In this document: piece after piece, positions 1 to 7,453 of the stretch
How positions within the stretch are numbered: position 1 is the stretch's first letter
How the letters are laid out: the number at the start of each line of letters is the position of its first letter
Origin: Thermoplasmata archaeon
GTDB taxonomy: Archaea > Thermoplasmatota > Thermoplasmata > Lutacidiplasmatales > UBA184
Length of the DNA: 27,868 nucleotides
Assembly (NCBI GenBank): GCA_022750355.1
Contig: JAKIVW010000009.1
Location: 1 to 27,868 of the forward strand
Direction of reading: 5' to 3'
The notes under the pieces: generated by a model
Told to the model about the DNA's origin: nothing
What the model saw: only the letters and a program-made list of their open reading frames with translations
Databases searched by the model: none
Translations under genes and position numbers: made by a program

Positions 1-2242
1 GCCCGCCAACCTGGAAGTGGTGGGTGATCGCCTTGCGCTCGTCGGGGAGCTTCTCGCGCACCGCCCCGCGCAGCACCGGGCCGGTCGACTTGCCCTTCGC
101 CGTCTCGTACGGCTGCGACGCCTTGCAGCCGTCCCGGTAGAGGGCGACCGACTTCACGCCGAGGCGCCATGCCTCCATGTAGATCTTCTCGATGTCCTCG
201 ACGGTGGCGTCGTTCGGGAGATTGATCGTCTTCGACGCGCCGCCCGAGAGGAACGGCTGGACCGCCCCGAGCATCTTCAGGTGGCCCATCGGCGCAATGG
301 TCCGGGAGCCGGCGGTGGGCGCCAGCGCGCAGTCGAAGACGGCGAGGTGCTCCGGCGCGAGGTCGGGCGCCCCCTCGATCGTCCCCGTCGACTCGAGGTG
401 CTGGACGATCGCGGCCGCCGCCTCGGGCGCGTAGCCGAGCTCGGCGAGCGCCTCCGTCACCGTCCGGTTGACCATCCGCATCGCGCCGCCCCCGACGAGG
501 TTCTTCACCTTGACCAAGGACAGCTCGGGCTCGAGCCCCAGCGTGTCGCATCCCATCAGGAGCCCGATGGTGCCCGTGGGCGCGATGACCGAGATCTGGG
601 CGTTCCGGTAGCCCCAGAGCTCGCCGGCCTTCACCGTCTCGTGCCACCGGTCCGCCGCCGCTGTGACGTACGCGTCGAAGCGTCCGTCGGTGCGCGGGAT
701 CGCATCGGCGGCCTTCGCGTGCTTGCCCATCACCCGGATCATCGGCGCCCGGTTCTTGTCGAACCCGGGGAACGAGCCGATGCGGCGGGAGATCTCCGCG
801 GACATGTGGTACCCCTCCGCGGAGAGGTACGCCGAGAGGGCGGCGGCGAGCGTGCGTCCGGCGTCGGAGTCGTACGGGACGCCGTAGTGCATCAGCAGCG
901 CACCCAGGTTGGCGTAGCCGAGCCCGAGCGGCCGGAAGTCGTGGGAGTTCTGGGCGATGGCGGCGGTCGGGTAGCTCGAGGCGTCGACGATGATCTCCAT
1001 GGCGAGCGCCATCGTGCGGACGGCGTCGCGGTAGAGCGGCAGGTCGAAGTCGCCCCGCTCGTTCAGGAACTTCATCAGGTTGATCGACGAGAGGTTGCAC
1101 GCCGTGTCGTCGAGGAACAGGTACTCGCTGCACGGGTTCGACGCGTTGATCCGCCCGCTCATCGGGGAGGTGTGCCAGTCGTTGGTGACGTCGTCGTACT
1201 GGACCCCGGGGTCCCCGCAGCGCCACGCCGCGTACGCGAGCTTGCGCCAGAGGTCGCGCGCCTGGTACGTCGCCGCCACCGCGTGGTCGGTGCGGTTGTA
1301 CGTCTTCCACTCGCTGTCGCGCTTGACCGCCTCCATGAAGGCGTCGGGGATGCGGACGGAGTGGTTCGCGTTCTGGTAGGCGATGGAGGCGTAGGCGGAG
1401 TCGGGGTCGGTGCCGTCAAAGTTGGACGAGTAGCCCTGGCGGATGAGGGCGAGCGCCTTCTCCTCCTCCTTGACCTTGCACTCGATGAAGTCGACGACGT
1501 CGGGGTGGTCCATGTTGAGGATGACCATCTTCGCGGCGCGCCGGGTGGTCCCACCGGACTTGATCACGCCCGCGAGCGCGTCGAACGCCCGCATGAAGGA
1601 AACCGGACCCGAAGCGATCCCGCCGCCGGAGAGGCGTTCGCGACTTCCGCGGAGCGCGGAGAGGTTGGAGCCAGTCCCGCTTCCGCCCTTGAACAGGCGG
1701 CCCTCGCTGGTCGCGAGGGCGAGGATAGAGTCCATGTCGTCCGCGACGGACTGGATGAAGCACGCGGAGCACTGGGGAGGTTCGCGAACCCCGACGTTGA
1801 ACCAGACCGGGCTGTTGAACGCCGCCATCTGGTGGACCATGAGGTAGGAGAGGCTCTCCTCGAAGGTCGCCACTTCTTCCGACGTCTCGAGGTAACCGAG
1901 CTCGAGGCCGCGTTCCGCCACCCAGTGGCAGACGCGCCGGATCATGCCGTCCACGGAGGACTCGCGGCGGCCGCCGATGATACGGAAGTACTTCGAGGCG
2001 GCGATGTTGATGCTGGTCTCCGACCAGGAGGCCGGGGCCCGGATCCCCTTCTGTTCGAAGATGATCTTGCCGTCGGCGTTCTTGATCACCGCGTCGTGGG
2101 TGCGCCACGTCACGGAGTCGAAGGCGGTCTTGCCCCGAGGGACGAGGCGGGGGACGGGAATCGGTTCGCGACCCACCCGAGAGACCGGCCGCGGGGCCGG
2201 GTTCTCGGACGAAGACGTTGCGCGCTTTTTGGATACGGCCAT
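1..2242 (-). CDS. nrdJ: Class II (adenosylcobalamin-dependent) ribonucleotide reductase, C-terminal end cut by window
   Basis: This enzyme reduces ribonucleotides to deoxyribonucleotides using a cobalamin-derived thiyl radical. The ATG is at 2242 and 747 codons are visible before the window edge, so the C-terminus, including the usual redox-active Cys pair, is outside. Visible active-site elements are the first redox Cys in QCSAC (C158/C161), the radical-bearing Cys in NPCSE (C371), the second redox Cys in TACNLSSINL (C382) and a PTGTIGLLMG phosphate-binding loop. The N-terminus shows no ATP-cone; a short basic, low-complexity tail comes before the conserved FDSVTWRTHDAVI segment. The call as class II rests on overall family resemblance of the NrdJ type and the absence of an nrdB or nrdG partner nearby. 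It is a single gene, divergent from the membrane protein at 2668. Possible TATA-like sequences lie at 2307-2314 and 2407-2414 (minus), and a perfect hairpin sits in the leader region. Confidence 0.95.
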   Translation of the reverse strand, partial: MAVSKKRATSSSENPAPRPVSRVGREPIPVPRLVPRGKTAFDSVTWRTHDAVIKNADGKIIFEQKGIRAPASWSETSINIAASKYFRIIGGRRESSVDGMIRRVCHWVAERGLELGYLETSEEVATFEESLSYLMVHQMAAFNSPVWFNVGVREPPQCSACFIQSVADDMDSILALATSEGRLFKGGSGTGSNLSALRGSRERLSGGGIASGPVSFMRAFDALAGVIKSGGTTRRAAKMVILNMDHPDVVDFIECKVKEEEKALALIRQGYSSNFDGTDPDSAYASIAYQNANHSVRIPDAFMEAVKRDSEWKTYNRTDHAVAATYQARDLWRKLAYAAWRCGDPGVQYDDVTNDWHTSPMSGRINASNPCSEYLFLDDTACNLSSINLMKFLNERGDFDLPLYRDAVRTMALAMEIIVDASSYPTAAIAQNSHDFRPLGLGYANLGALLMHYGVPYDSDAGRTLAAALSAYLSAEGYHMSAEISRRIGSFPGFDKNRAPMIRVMGKHAKAADAIPRTDGRFDAYVTAAADRWHETVKAGELWGYRNAQISVIAPTGTIGLLMGCDTLGLEPELSLVKVKNLVGGGAMRMVNRTVTEALAELGYAPEAAAAIVQHLESTGTIEGAPDLAPEHLAVFDCALAPTAGSRTIAPMGHLKMLGAVQPFLSGGASKTINLPNDATVEDIEKIYMEAWRLGVKSVALYRDGCKASQPYETAKGKSTGPVLRGAVREKLPDERKAITHHFQVGG

Positions 2243-2330
2243 TGAGGACCACTCTGGAAAGTCGAACGAGATGTCCGAGCTCGAGTGACAATCCCTTCGC
2301 GCGCGGACTAACCCTTCGCCGACCTCGTGA

Positions 2331-2353
2331 AACGCCCCTGAGGAAGGGGCGTT
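2331..2353 (-). promoter_or_regulatory. Perfect 9-bp inverted repeat upstream of nrdJ
   Basis: AACGCCCCT at 2331-2339 pairs perfectly with AGGGGCGTT at 2345-2353 around a 5-nt loop, 89 bp before the nrdJ ATG. If nrdJ transcription starts from the TATA-like GGGTTAAG at 2407-2414 (minus), the hairpin would be in the mRNA leader. If it starts from the weaker box near 2311, the repeat would be an upstream operator. Its role is not known. Confidence 0.4.
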
Positions 2354-2440
2354 CCGCGTCCGCCGGTGATGGGAAGAGGCGCGAGGGGTGCCGCTCGGGA
2401 CACTCGTCTTAACCCTCCGGCTGCGGCCAAGCATCCCCGA

Positions 2441-2448
2441 CTATAAGC
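2441..2448 (+). promoter_or_regulatory. TATA-like box before the structured leader
   Basis: CTATAAGC lies about 25 bp upstream of the first stem-loop. It would place a start near 2467 and give the membrane protein gene at 2668 a leader of about 200 nt, or a separate small RNA. The call rests on sequence resemblance only. The reverse complement (GCTTATAG) is also TATA-like, so orientation is not certain. Confidence 0.35.
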
Positions 2449-2667
2449 AGTATAGGTCGGACCGGGAAACCTGACGGTCCGGAACGTCTCGCGGGAAGCG
2501 TCCCGACCGTTCCGGAGTAAGACGATTCCCGGTTCCTCTACGCTATCTTCAACCCACGTCCCGCCGGGCAGAGGTAGCGGCCGATTCCTTGGGCCGTAGC
2601 GGGGAAAGTCCCTCGCCGAGGACCTCGGACCGAACGTCTAAGTAGCGGCCCTAGGGAAAGGAGGCTG

Positions 2668-3705
2668 GTGTCGACCCTTCCGCCGAAGCGGGCGCCCGGA
2701 GCGCGGGTCGTCGATTTCTTCCGCCGCCACCCCGTCCTTCTCTTGTTCGCCCTGACGCCGGGAATCCCGGAGTACCTCTCCGGCTCGACGGCGTTCTGGC
2801 CGGTGGTCCTCTCTCCCTTCGGCTTCCTCCTGTTCCTCGGGCTGAACCTGGGGCTGTACGGGGCGGGGGTCCTTCTCGTGCGCGAGGCCCACGTCCGGTG
2901 GAAGAAAGGTTGGTCGACCATCCTCCTCCTGGGAGCCGCGTACGCTCTCCTTGAGGAGGGCACGGCCCTCTCGACGCTCTTCAACCCGAAGGCCCCCGTG
3001 GTGGGCGGCCTCGGGGTCTACGGGCACGCCTACGGAGTCAGTTGGGTGTGGCTCATCGGGATCCTCGGCGTGCACATCGTGTACAGCGTGGGCTTGCCGA
3101 TCCTTCTCCTCGGATTGGCCCTTCCGGAGACCCGGGGGCAGCCCTTCCTCACCGGGAGCCGGTTGCCGCTCACCGCGGGGATCTACGTCTTCGACATCGT
3201 CCTTCTCGTCTACATCTCCCACTACTACGTCGACGCCGCGCCGCTCCTCGCCCTCGCGGCGGTCGCCGCGGGACTGCTCTGGCTCGTGGCTTGGCGCATG
3301 CCGACCGGACGTTTCGACCCACCCCGGGCCGCCCCCGGTCGTGGTCCGCGTTTCTTCCTGATCCTCGGCCTCCTCTACTTTGCCCTCCTCATCCTCGTCC
3401 CCGGCATCATTCGGGAGGTGGGCCTGCCGGCGATCGTCGCCGCCGTGGCCGACCTGAGCGCGATCGTGCTCCTCTTCTTCGGGATCTGGAGGGAGATCGG
3501 GCGATCGGCGAACGAGCCGGAGTTGATCTTCCTCGCCGTCGGAACGATCGTTCCGCTGGCGGGCCTGGGCCTCCTCGCGCAGTGGTTCCTTCCCGTGGTC
3601 ATCGGTCCGGACCTGCTCGCGATTTGGTTCTTCGTGACGATTTGGCGGAAGTACCGTCCGCCCCCACAGGTCCGAGCGTTGCCCGTCGGTGGGATGAGCG
3701 GCTGA
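2668..3705 (+). CDS. Multi-pass membrane protein of unknown function
   Basis: This is a 345-residue, strongly hydrophobic protein with roughly eight to ten predicted membrane segments. I do not recognise a named family. A GTG start is chosen because an excellent Shine-Dalgarno, AAAGGAGG, ends 3 nt before it (2657-2664). A Glu-Glu pair in a membrane segment (ALLEEGTA, about residues 93-100) and a preceding basic REAHVRWKKGW loop recall, weakly, CPBP-type intramembrane proteins. The rest of the CPBP motif (EExxxR, then FxxxH) is not evident, so this is not proposed as the function. The gene stands alone on the plus strand, with the structured 2292-2667 stretch as its upstream region, and converges on the gene ending at 3762. 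Confidence 0.85.
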   Translation: MSTLPPKRAPGARVVDFFRRHPVLLLFALTPGIPEYLSGSTAFWPVVLSPFGFLLFLGLNLGLYGAGVLLVREAHVRWKKGWSTILLLGAAYALLEEGTALSTLFNPKAPVVGGLGVYGHAYGVSWVWLIGILGVHIVYSVGLPILLLGLALPETRGQPFLTGSRLPLTAGIYVFDIVLLVYISHYYVDAAPLLALAAVAAGLLWLVAWRMPTGRFDPPRAAPGRGPRFFLILGLLYFALLILVPGIIREVGLPAIVAAVADLSAIVLLFFGIWREIGRSANEPELIFLAVGTIVPLAGLGLLAQWFLPVVIGPDLLAIWFFVTIWRKYRPPPQVRALPVGGMSG

Positions 3706-3761
3706 TACTCTCTCGGGACCGACGCGGCCCTCACCGCGGCGACGGTCTACTGTCGCGCGGT

Positions 3762-4256
3762 TCAACACCGGGGGCAGGGCGGCGACTGGCTTTCGCGGGG
3801 AGCGACAAAGAATTGCACAGCGCCCACCCCGTGGCGGAAGCACGCGAACAGCCGGAACGCACTTCCGTCCTTCTTCTTGAACGGATAGAGTCGCCAATAT
3901 ACGACCCGCACCGGACGGATTGGGCGGGCTTTGGCGAGGAAGCGTTCGGCGGTGACCCCGAGTTCCGGACCGTGCCGTCCCGCGAGGCGCATGTCCCATC
4001 GCCGGACCACCGTGCTCGGAGAGGTATGCGAACGCGCGAATCGGAGCAAGGTCGGAGTGGGGTCCGTCTTCGCCCACTCATGGTACGTCACGACCGAGAC
4101 CGCGCCCCCAGGGCAAGCGTAGACGCACAGCCAACCGGGAGCCGAGATCGGAACGGTGCGGCCCCGAAGCGGCCGGTCGCAGTGGCGGTAGCAGTGGGGG
4201 GTCGCGGGGCGCAGCGCGCGGCGGAGGATTGGCGGAACCGCTCCGGTCCGACTCAC
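3762..4256 (-). CDS. Cysteine-containing protein of unknown function, third gene of a zinc-ribbon/thioredoxin unit
   Basis: This 164-residue protein starts at a GTG that overlaps the stop codon of the thioredoxin-like gene (GTGA), so the two are probably translationally coupled. I do not recognise the family. Near the N-terminus are H21-C22-x2-H25-C26 and, about 20 residues on, C44 and C48. The protein ends in a CPRC tetrad. This suggests a bound metal, although the spacing is not that of a standard CxxC zinc ribbon. The middle is rich in aromatic and basic residues (RRWDMRLAG, RVVYWRLYPFKKKDG), which would suit nucleic acid or protein binding. The position after a CPHC thioredoxin-like protein hints that its cysteines may be redox partners. 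This is inference only. Confidence 0.7.
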   Translation of the reverse strand: MSRTGAVPPILRRALRPATPHCYRHCDRPLRGRTVPISAPGWLCVYACPGGAVSVVTYHEWAKTDPTPTLLRFARSHTSPSTVVRRWDMRLAGRHGPELGVTAERFLAKARPIRPVRVVYWRLYPFKKKDGSAFRLFACFRHGVGAVQFFVAPRESQSPPCPRC

Positions 4257-4600
4257 GTTTCCTCTCCCCGGACCACGCGACGAAGCCAGTCGCTGCGAAG
4301 CAGGTCCGTCCAGGCTCGGGCCGTCCGCGGAACCTCCTCGGAGAATCCGGTCAGCAAATGCTGGACCCGCCCGTCCGCCCACTCCAGGAAAACCTGGGGG
4401 ATGAGGTAGTCCGGGGCCGGGTCGCCGTATCGACGAACGAGCTGGTCCGCTTTCTTCTCCTGGGCCGCGTGGTCGATATCGAGCAGGCGGAGGGGTACCT
4501 TGAGGCGGCGAGCGAGGCGGCCCCCTTCGGTTACCGAGAGCGGGACGCAGTGAGGGCACCACGGTGCGAGGACGATGGTGAGTCGTACCGGTGTGCTCAT
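4253..4600 (-). CDS. Thioredoxin/glutaredoxin-fold protein with CPHC motif
   Basis: This is a 115-residue cytoplasmic thioredoxin-fold protein. The first beta strand (LTIVLAPW) leads straight into the redox motif C15-P-H-C18, the motif also found in DsbA. A cis-proline is in the expected place (IPQV, P68). There is no signal peptide, so it acts inside the cell if the start is right. ATG 4600 was chosen because it sits just before the fold; longer in-frame extensions are arginine-rich and lack family character. Expected role: thiol-disulfide exchange with unknown partners. It lies 101 bp after the zinc ribbon gene and overlaps the next gene by GTGA. A weak A/T-rich element in the 101-bp gap could be a second promoter. 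Confidence 0.8.
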   Translation of the reverse strand: MSTPVRLTIVLAPWCPHCVPLSVTEGGRLARRLKVPLRLLDIDHAAQEKKADQLVRRYGDPAPDYLIPQVFLEWADGRVQHLLTGFSEEVPRTARAWTDLLRSDWLRRVVRGEET

Positions 4601-4701
4601 GGCCGTTCTCCCCGACGACCGGCCCCATCCGACGACGCGGGGAAAGGTTTTCGAACGGTCTCGTCGAGCTGGACCGCCGGCCCGGTTCGGTGGATGCTCC
4701 T

Positions 4702-4875
4702 TCAGAGACTTCGACGGGCGTCGGGTCGGGTCGCCTCGGGCGGTGGCAGCACGCGCATCGTGCACGGCATGATCGAGCCGCAGTCCCCACAGTAGAGGCC
4801 CTCCTCCGCGACCCAGAGGAAGGAGCCGCAACGTTCGCACTTCCGGGGGTCGTCCGGATCGTTCCGACAGCTCAC
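4702..4875 (-). CDS. Small zinc ribbon protein
   Basis: This is a 57-residue protein with one compact zinc ribbon: C13-x2-C16 and C29-x2-C32 in the pattern CERCG...YCGDCG, plus an extra C38. Residues between the knuckles (SFLWVAEEGLY) form the usual beta hairpin. The C-terminal tail is proline- and arginine-rich. The GTG start is preferred because a TATA-like GGTATAAG (4906-4913, read on minus) lies 35 bp upstream, giving a leader of only a few bases. Longer in-frame starts would lie upstream of that promoter. Role unknown; small zinc ribbons of this kind often bind nucleic acid or serve in protein complexes. It is first in the unit with the thioredoxin-like protein. Confidence 0.75.
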   Translation of the reverse strand: MSCRNDPDDPRKCERCGSFLWVAEEGLYCGDCGSIMPCTMRVLPPPEATRPDARRSL

Positions 4876-4905
4876 CGGCTCGCCTCGCCCCGGCGAACGC
4901 GTCCC

Positions 4906-4913
4906 GGTATAAG
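4906..4913 (-). promoter_or_regulatory. TATA-like box of the zinc ribbon/thioredoxin unit
   Basis: CTTATACC on the minus strand, centred 35 bp from the GTG at 4875, predicts a start about 8 nt before the codon. Confidence 0.5.
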
Positions 4914-4944
4914 CGCCGGCGGTCCGAGAGTGAAGGGTGGCTTG

Positions 4945-4986
4945 AAAAAAAGTGTCGATTGGGCTCCCTCCCATCGGAGAGAGCCC
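4945..4986 (-). terminator. Stem-loop plus T-run terminator of the 71-residue protein gene
   Basis: On the minus strand, after the stop at 5006, a stem of 6 bp (4961-4966 with 4981-4986), one mismatch and 4 more bp with a CATC loop is followed 9 nt later by seven T (4945-4951). Archaeal termination mainly needs the T-run; the stem strengthens the call. Confidence 0.6.
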
Positions 4987-5005
4987 CAGAAAGGGTGGGG
5001 CGGGT

Positions 5006-5221
5006 TTACGCGTTCTTCATCTTGGCGCGCGAGATGAAGCCCTTCTTGTCCAGGAAGTACATGTACCCGTCGGCGCGGACGATTTTCTCCGTCCCCACGC
5101 GGGCCTTCTTTCCGGACTTGTTGAGCTTCGTCGGTGTCTTCCAGAGGTACCCATCCTTGCCGAGGTAGTACAGGTATCCCTTCTCTCTCTTCGATTGCTC
5201 TTTGCCGATCTTTTCCGCCAT
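5006..5221 (-). CDS. 71-residue lysine-rich two-repeat protein, unknown function
   Basis: This is a small, highly basic cytoplasmic protein built of two similar units: GYLYYLGKDGYLWKTP at residues 15-30 and GYMYFLDKKGFISRAK at 52-67. They are joined by a Lys/Gly-rich linker (KLNKSGKKARVGTEK). Each unit looks like two short beta strands with alternating aromatics, so a small beta barrel or paired hairpins are likely. The basic charge would suit DNA or RNA binding. It is much richer in Lys than its Arg-rich neighbours, as expected of an abundant protein. It has its own TATA-like box (5256-5263) and its own terminator, so it is probably a single, well-expressed transcript. I do not know a function. 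A chromatin-like or ribosome-associated role is speculation. Confidence 0.85.
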   Translation of the reverse strand: MAEKIGKEQSKREKGYLYYLGKDGYLWKTPTKLNKSGKKARVGTEKIVRADGYMYFLDKKGFISRAKMKNA

Positions 5222-5255
5222 GAGGCGCCCTCGACCGGCGAGAGGGAGAGGCCGA

Positions 5256-5263
5256 CTATTTAG
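5256..5263 (-). promoter_or_regulatory. TATA-like box of the 71-residue protein gene
   Basis: CTAAATAG on the minus strand is centred 38 bp before the ATG at 5221. It lies just beyond the hutI stop, giving this gene an independent promoter and a leader of about 11 nt. Confidence 0.55.
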
Positions 5264-5265
5264 AA

Positions 5266-6531
5266 TTACTGACGGAGTGTCCTCGAAGAAATCGCGTTTC
5301 CCTGACGGAAAACGACGCTCGGACGAACGTCGTACCGGTATCCGACGTGGTCGGCCGTCGGGACCGGAAACACCGAGAAGTCGGCGGGTCGTCCGACCTC
5401 GACCGTTCCCGCTTCCTCGAGGGAGATCGCGTGCGCCGCGTTCACGGTCGCGGCGGTCAGCGCCTCGGCCGGAGAGAGTCGCCCACCGTGCACGGCCAGT
5501 GATACGGCGAGGGGCATCGACTCGACCCAGGAGTTCGGGGAACAGTCCGTCCCGAGGGCGACGGCCACGCCGGCGTCGAGAAGTTCGCGGGCGGGCGAGC
5601 GCCGCGCCGAGGTAGACCCGAAGGCGGTGGCGGGGAGGACCACGGCCGTCACGCCGGCGTGGGCCAACGCGCGCACGTCGTCGACGTTCGCCGCGAGAAG
5701 GTGGTCGGCCGATCGGGCGCCCCTTCGCGCCGCGAGGCGCGCGCCGCCGGATCGCACGAACTCGTCGGCATGAACTTTCGTGCCGAGGCCGACGGAGTGG
5801 GCCGCGCGGAGCAGTCGCTCGGAGGTACGGACGGAGAAGAAGCCGGGCTCACAGAACACATCGACGAACTTCGCCAAGCGCTCTTGCGCGATGATGGGGA
5901 GCGACTTGCGGATGAGTCGGTCCACGTACGCGTCGGGGCGCCCGCGGTATTCGGGAGGAACAGCGTGCGCGCCCAGAAAGGTCGGAACGAGACGGAGCCC
6001 GGTTCGCTGGGCCAGGACCGGGACGAGTCGAAGGAGCTCGACCTCACCGCCCGGGGTGAGCGAATATCCCGTCTTGACCTCCGCCGCGGTCGTACCGGCC
6101 CGGGCCATGGCCGCCAGGCGTTGGCCCGTTTCCCGGAGCAATTGCTCTCGGGTCGCCCGTCGGGTGGCGCGGACCGTCGAGAGAATGCCGCCCCCTCGAC
6201 GAGCGATCTCGGAATAGTCCATTCCTTGCGCCTTCCACGGGAGTTCGAAGGCACGGTCGCCCGCGAAGAGCACGTGCGTATGTGCGTCCACGAACCCGGG
6301 CACGATAGTGCCTCCGGCGGCATCGAAGCGCCGGCCCCCCGGCCGAAGGCGGACCTTTCGAGATACGCCGCGTTCCGGCCCGACATACACGAACCGCCCG
6401 CCCTCCACGGCCACCGCCGCGTCGGGGATCCGGGATAGTTCCCCCGCCGCGATGCCGATGCGGGGCACCGGCCCGTGGGCCAGGGTCGCCGCTTCCGCGA
6501 CTCCCGTGATGAGGAGGTCGGCGAGGATCAT
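5266..6531 (-). CDS. hutI: Imidazolonepropionase
   Basis: This enzyme hydrolyses 4-imidazolone-5-propanoate to N-formimino-L-glutamate, the third step of histidine degradation. The protein is 421 residues, the usual length for this cytosolic amidohydrolase. The metal-binding H84-T-H86 is in FVDAHTHVLFAGDRAFE. The substrate-binding KTGYSL segment, the KVHADEF strand with a further His ligand, the RSADHL His and the catalytic-site Asp in LGTDCSPNSW are all present. The start ATG overlaps the stop of RNase Z (ATGA), so the two are co-translated. No hutH, hutU or formiminoglutamate hydrolase is in the window. Either the pathway genes are scattered or the enzyme has a related amidohydrolase role. 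Confidence 0.95.
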   Translation of the reverse strand: MILADLLITGVAEAATLAHGPVPRIGIAAGELSRIPDAAVAVEGGRFVYVGPERGVSRKVRLRPGGRRFDAAGGTIVPGFVDAHTHVLFAGDRAFELPWKAQGMDYSEIARRGGGILSTVRATRRATREQLLRETGQRLAAMARAGTTAAEVKTGYSLTPGGEVELLRLVPVLAQRTGLRLVPTFLGAHAVPPEYRGRPDAYVDRLIRKSLPIIAQERLAKFVDVFCEPGFFSVRTSERLLRAAHSVGLGTKVHADEFVRSGGARLAARRGARSADHLLAANVDDVRALAHAGVTAVVLPATAFGSTSARRSPARELLDAGVAVALGTDCSPNSWVESMPLAVSLAVHGGRLSPAEALTAATVNAAHAISLEEAGTVEVGRPADFSVFPVPTADHVGYRYDVRPSVVFRQGNAISSRTLRQ

Positions 6532-7430
6532 GGTTGATGGATCAGATGGTCGAGGAGGTCGCGAGCCGCGTGGGAACCCGGGAAGACGATGCGCGCCTCA
6601 TTCTCGAGGGGTTCGAGCTCCTTGTACCGGGAGGAGAAGTGCGTGAGGTACAGGAGGCCCACCTCGGCGGAGCGCGCGATCTCCGCGGCCTGCCGGGCGG
6701 AAGAATGGCCCCAGGCGTTCGCCTCCGCTTCGATCTCCTGGGCCGCGGTCGCCTCGTGGATCAGCAACGTCGCCCGATGGGACAACCGTCGGACCTCCTC
6801 GCTCGGAGCGGTGTCGCCGGAATAGACGACGGACCGGCCCGGGCGCGGCGGTCCCATCACCTCCGAGGGCTGGATCACACGGTCGCCGACGCGGACGGAC
6901 TCCCCGTCCTCGAGGCGCGCGAAGTCCCGCCCCTCCAGGCCGAGGGATCGCGCCAGCTCCCCGTTGAACCGTCCGCGCTTCGGCCCCTCCTCGAACCGGT
7001 ACGCGATGGCGGGCACGGGGTGGTCGGCCTTGGCGGTGCGCACGGTGTACCCCTCCAACTCGACCGACTCTCCGGGGTTCAGGGAATGGACGTTGACGGG
7101 GAATCGGAGCGTAAAATACCCCATCCGCAACGCACGCCCCACCATCTCCTCGGCGTCCGGAGGGCCGTAGATGTCCATCGGCTCGGTGCGGTTGTTGAGG
7201 CACATGCTTTGGATGAGGCCCGGAAGGCCGAGAAAGTGGTCACCGTGAAAGTGGGTGAGAAAGATCCGACGCACCCGCATGAACGACGCACTGGACTGGA
7301 AGAACTGGCGCTGGGTCCCCTCTCCACAATCGAGGAGGAGGAGCTCCTTCTCCGTGTCGAGGGCGATCGCGCTCGCCGAGCGCTCCTTGGTGGGCCACGA
7401 GCCGGCGGTCCCGAGGAAGGTGACCCGCAT
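6528..7430 (-). CDS. rnz: Ribonuclease Z (tRNA 3' endonuclease)
   Basis: RNase Z cuts the 3' trailer of precursor tRNAs. The 300-residue protein is a metallo-beta-lactamase of the short RNase Z form. Visible features are the N-terminal FLGTAGSWPTKER with the P-T-K-x-R substrate loop, the H60-x-H62-x-D64-H65 zinc motif in LTHFHGDHFLGLPG, the AKADHPVPAIAYRF His strand, SGDT and the C-terminal THFSSRY. ATG 7430 is chosen because the fold begins there and a TATA-like CTTTTACC is centred 27 bp upstream, so the mRNA would be leaderless. It is the first gene of an operon with hutI and divergent from the DUF929-like gene. Confidence 0.95.
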   Translation of the reverse strand: MRVTFLGTAGSWPTKERSASAIALDTEKELLLLDCGEGTQRQFFQSSASFMRVRRIFLTHFHGDHFLGLPGLIQSMCLNNRTEPMDIYGPPDAEEMVGRALRMGYFTLRFPVNVHSLNPGESVELEGYTVRTAKADHPVPAIAYRFEEGPKRGRFNGELARSLGLEGRDFARLEDGESVRVGDRVIQPSEVMGPPRPGRSVVYSGDTAPSEEVRRLSHRATLLIHEATAAQEIEAEANAWGHSSARQAAEIARSAEVGLLYLTHFSSRYKELEPLENEARIVFPGSHAARDLLDHLIHQP

Positions 7431-7453
7431 TTCCCTCCGAGAACGAGTCCCGG

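Larger units (their letters stand above)
2292..2667. other. Gene-free stretch (376 bp) with dense inverted repeats
   Basis: I see no convincing protein gene on either strand here. Besides the repeat at 2331-2353, the stretch holds a TATA-like CTATAAGC at 2441-2448 (+). Two partly overlapping stem-loops follow it. The first is CGGACCG (2458-2464) with CGGTCCG (2475-2481). The second is CCGGAACG (2479-2486) with CGTTCCGG (2508-2515), enclosing an inner CGGGA/TCCCG hairpin at 2492-2505. Further on, short near-repeats occur: GTAGCGG three times (near 2575, 2597 and 2643) and CCGRACGTCT-like words near 2480 and 2630. It could be a structured leader of the gene at 2668, an independent small RNA, or an operator cluster. 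I could not match it to RNase P, SRP RNA or tRNA. Confidence 0.4.

Noticed and set aside
17..2245. Very long open frame on the plus strand opposite nrdJ
   Set aside because: Its translation is Arg/Val/Asp-rich with no domain; it is the mirror frame of a GC-rich gene. The minus strand gives full NrdJ motifs.
2540..2660. Possible RNase P RNA because of GGGGAAAGTCC near 2600
   Set aside because: The matching 3' element (ACAGAA-type) and the other conserved regions are missing, and the space before the gene at 2668 is too short.
2450..2660. Possible SRP (7S) RNA
   Set aside because: The helix 8 motif with GGAA and AGCAG in the proper places could not be found, and the length is too short.
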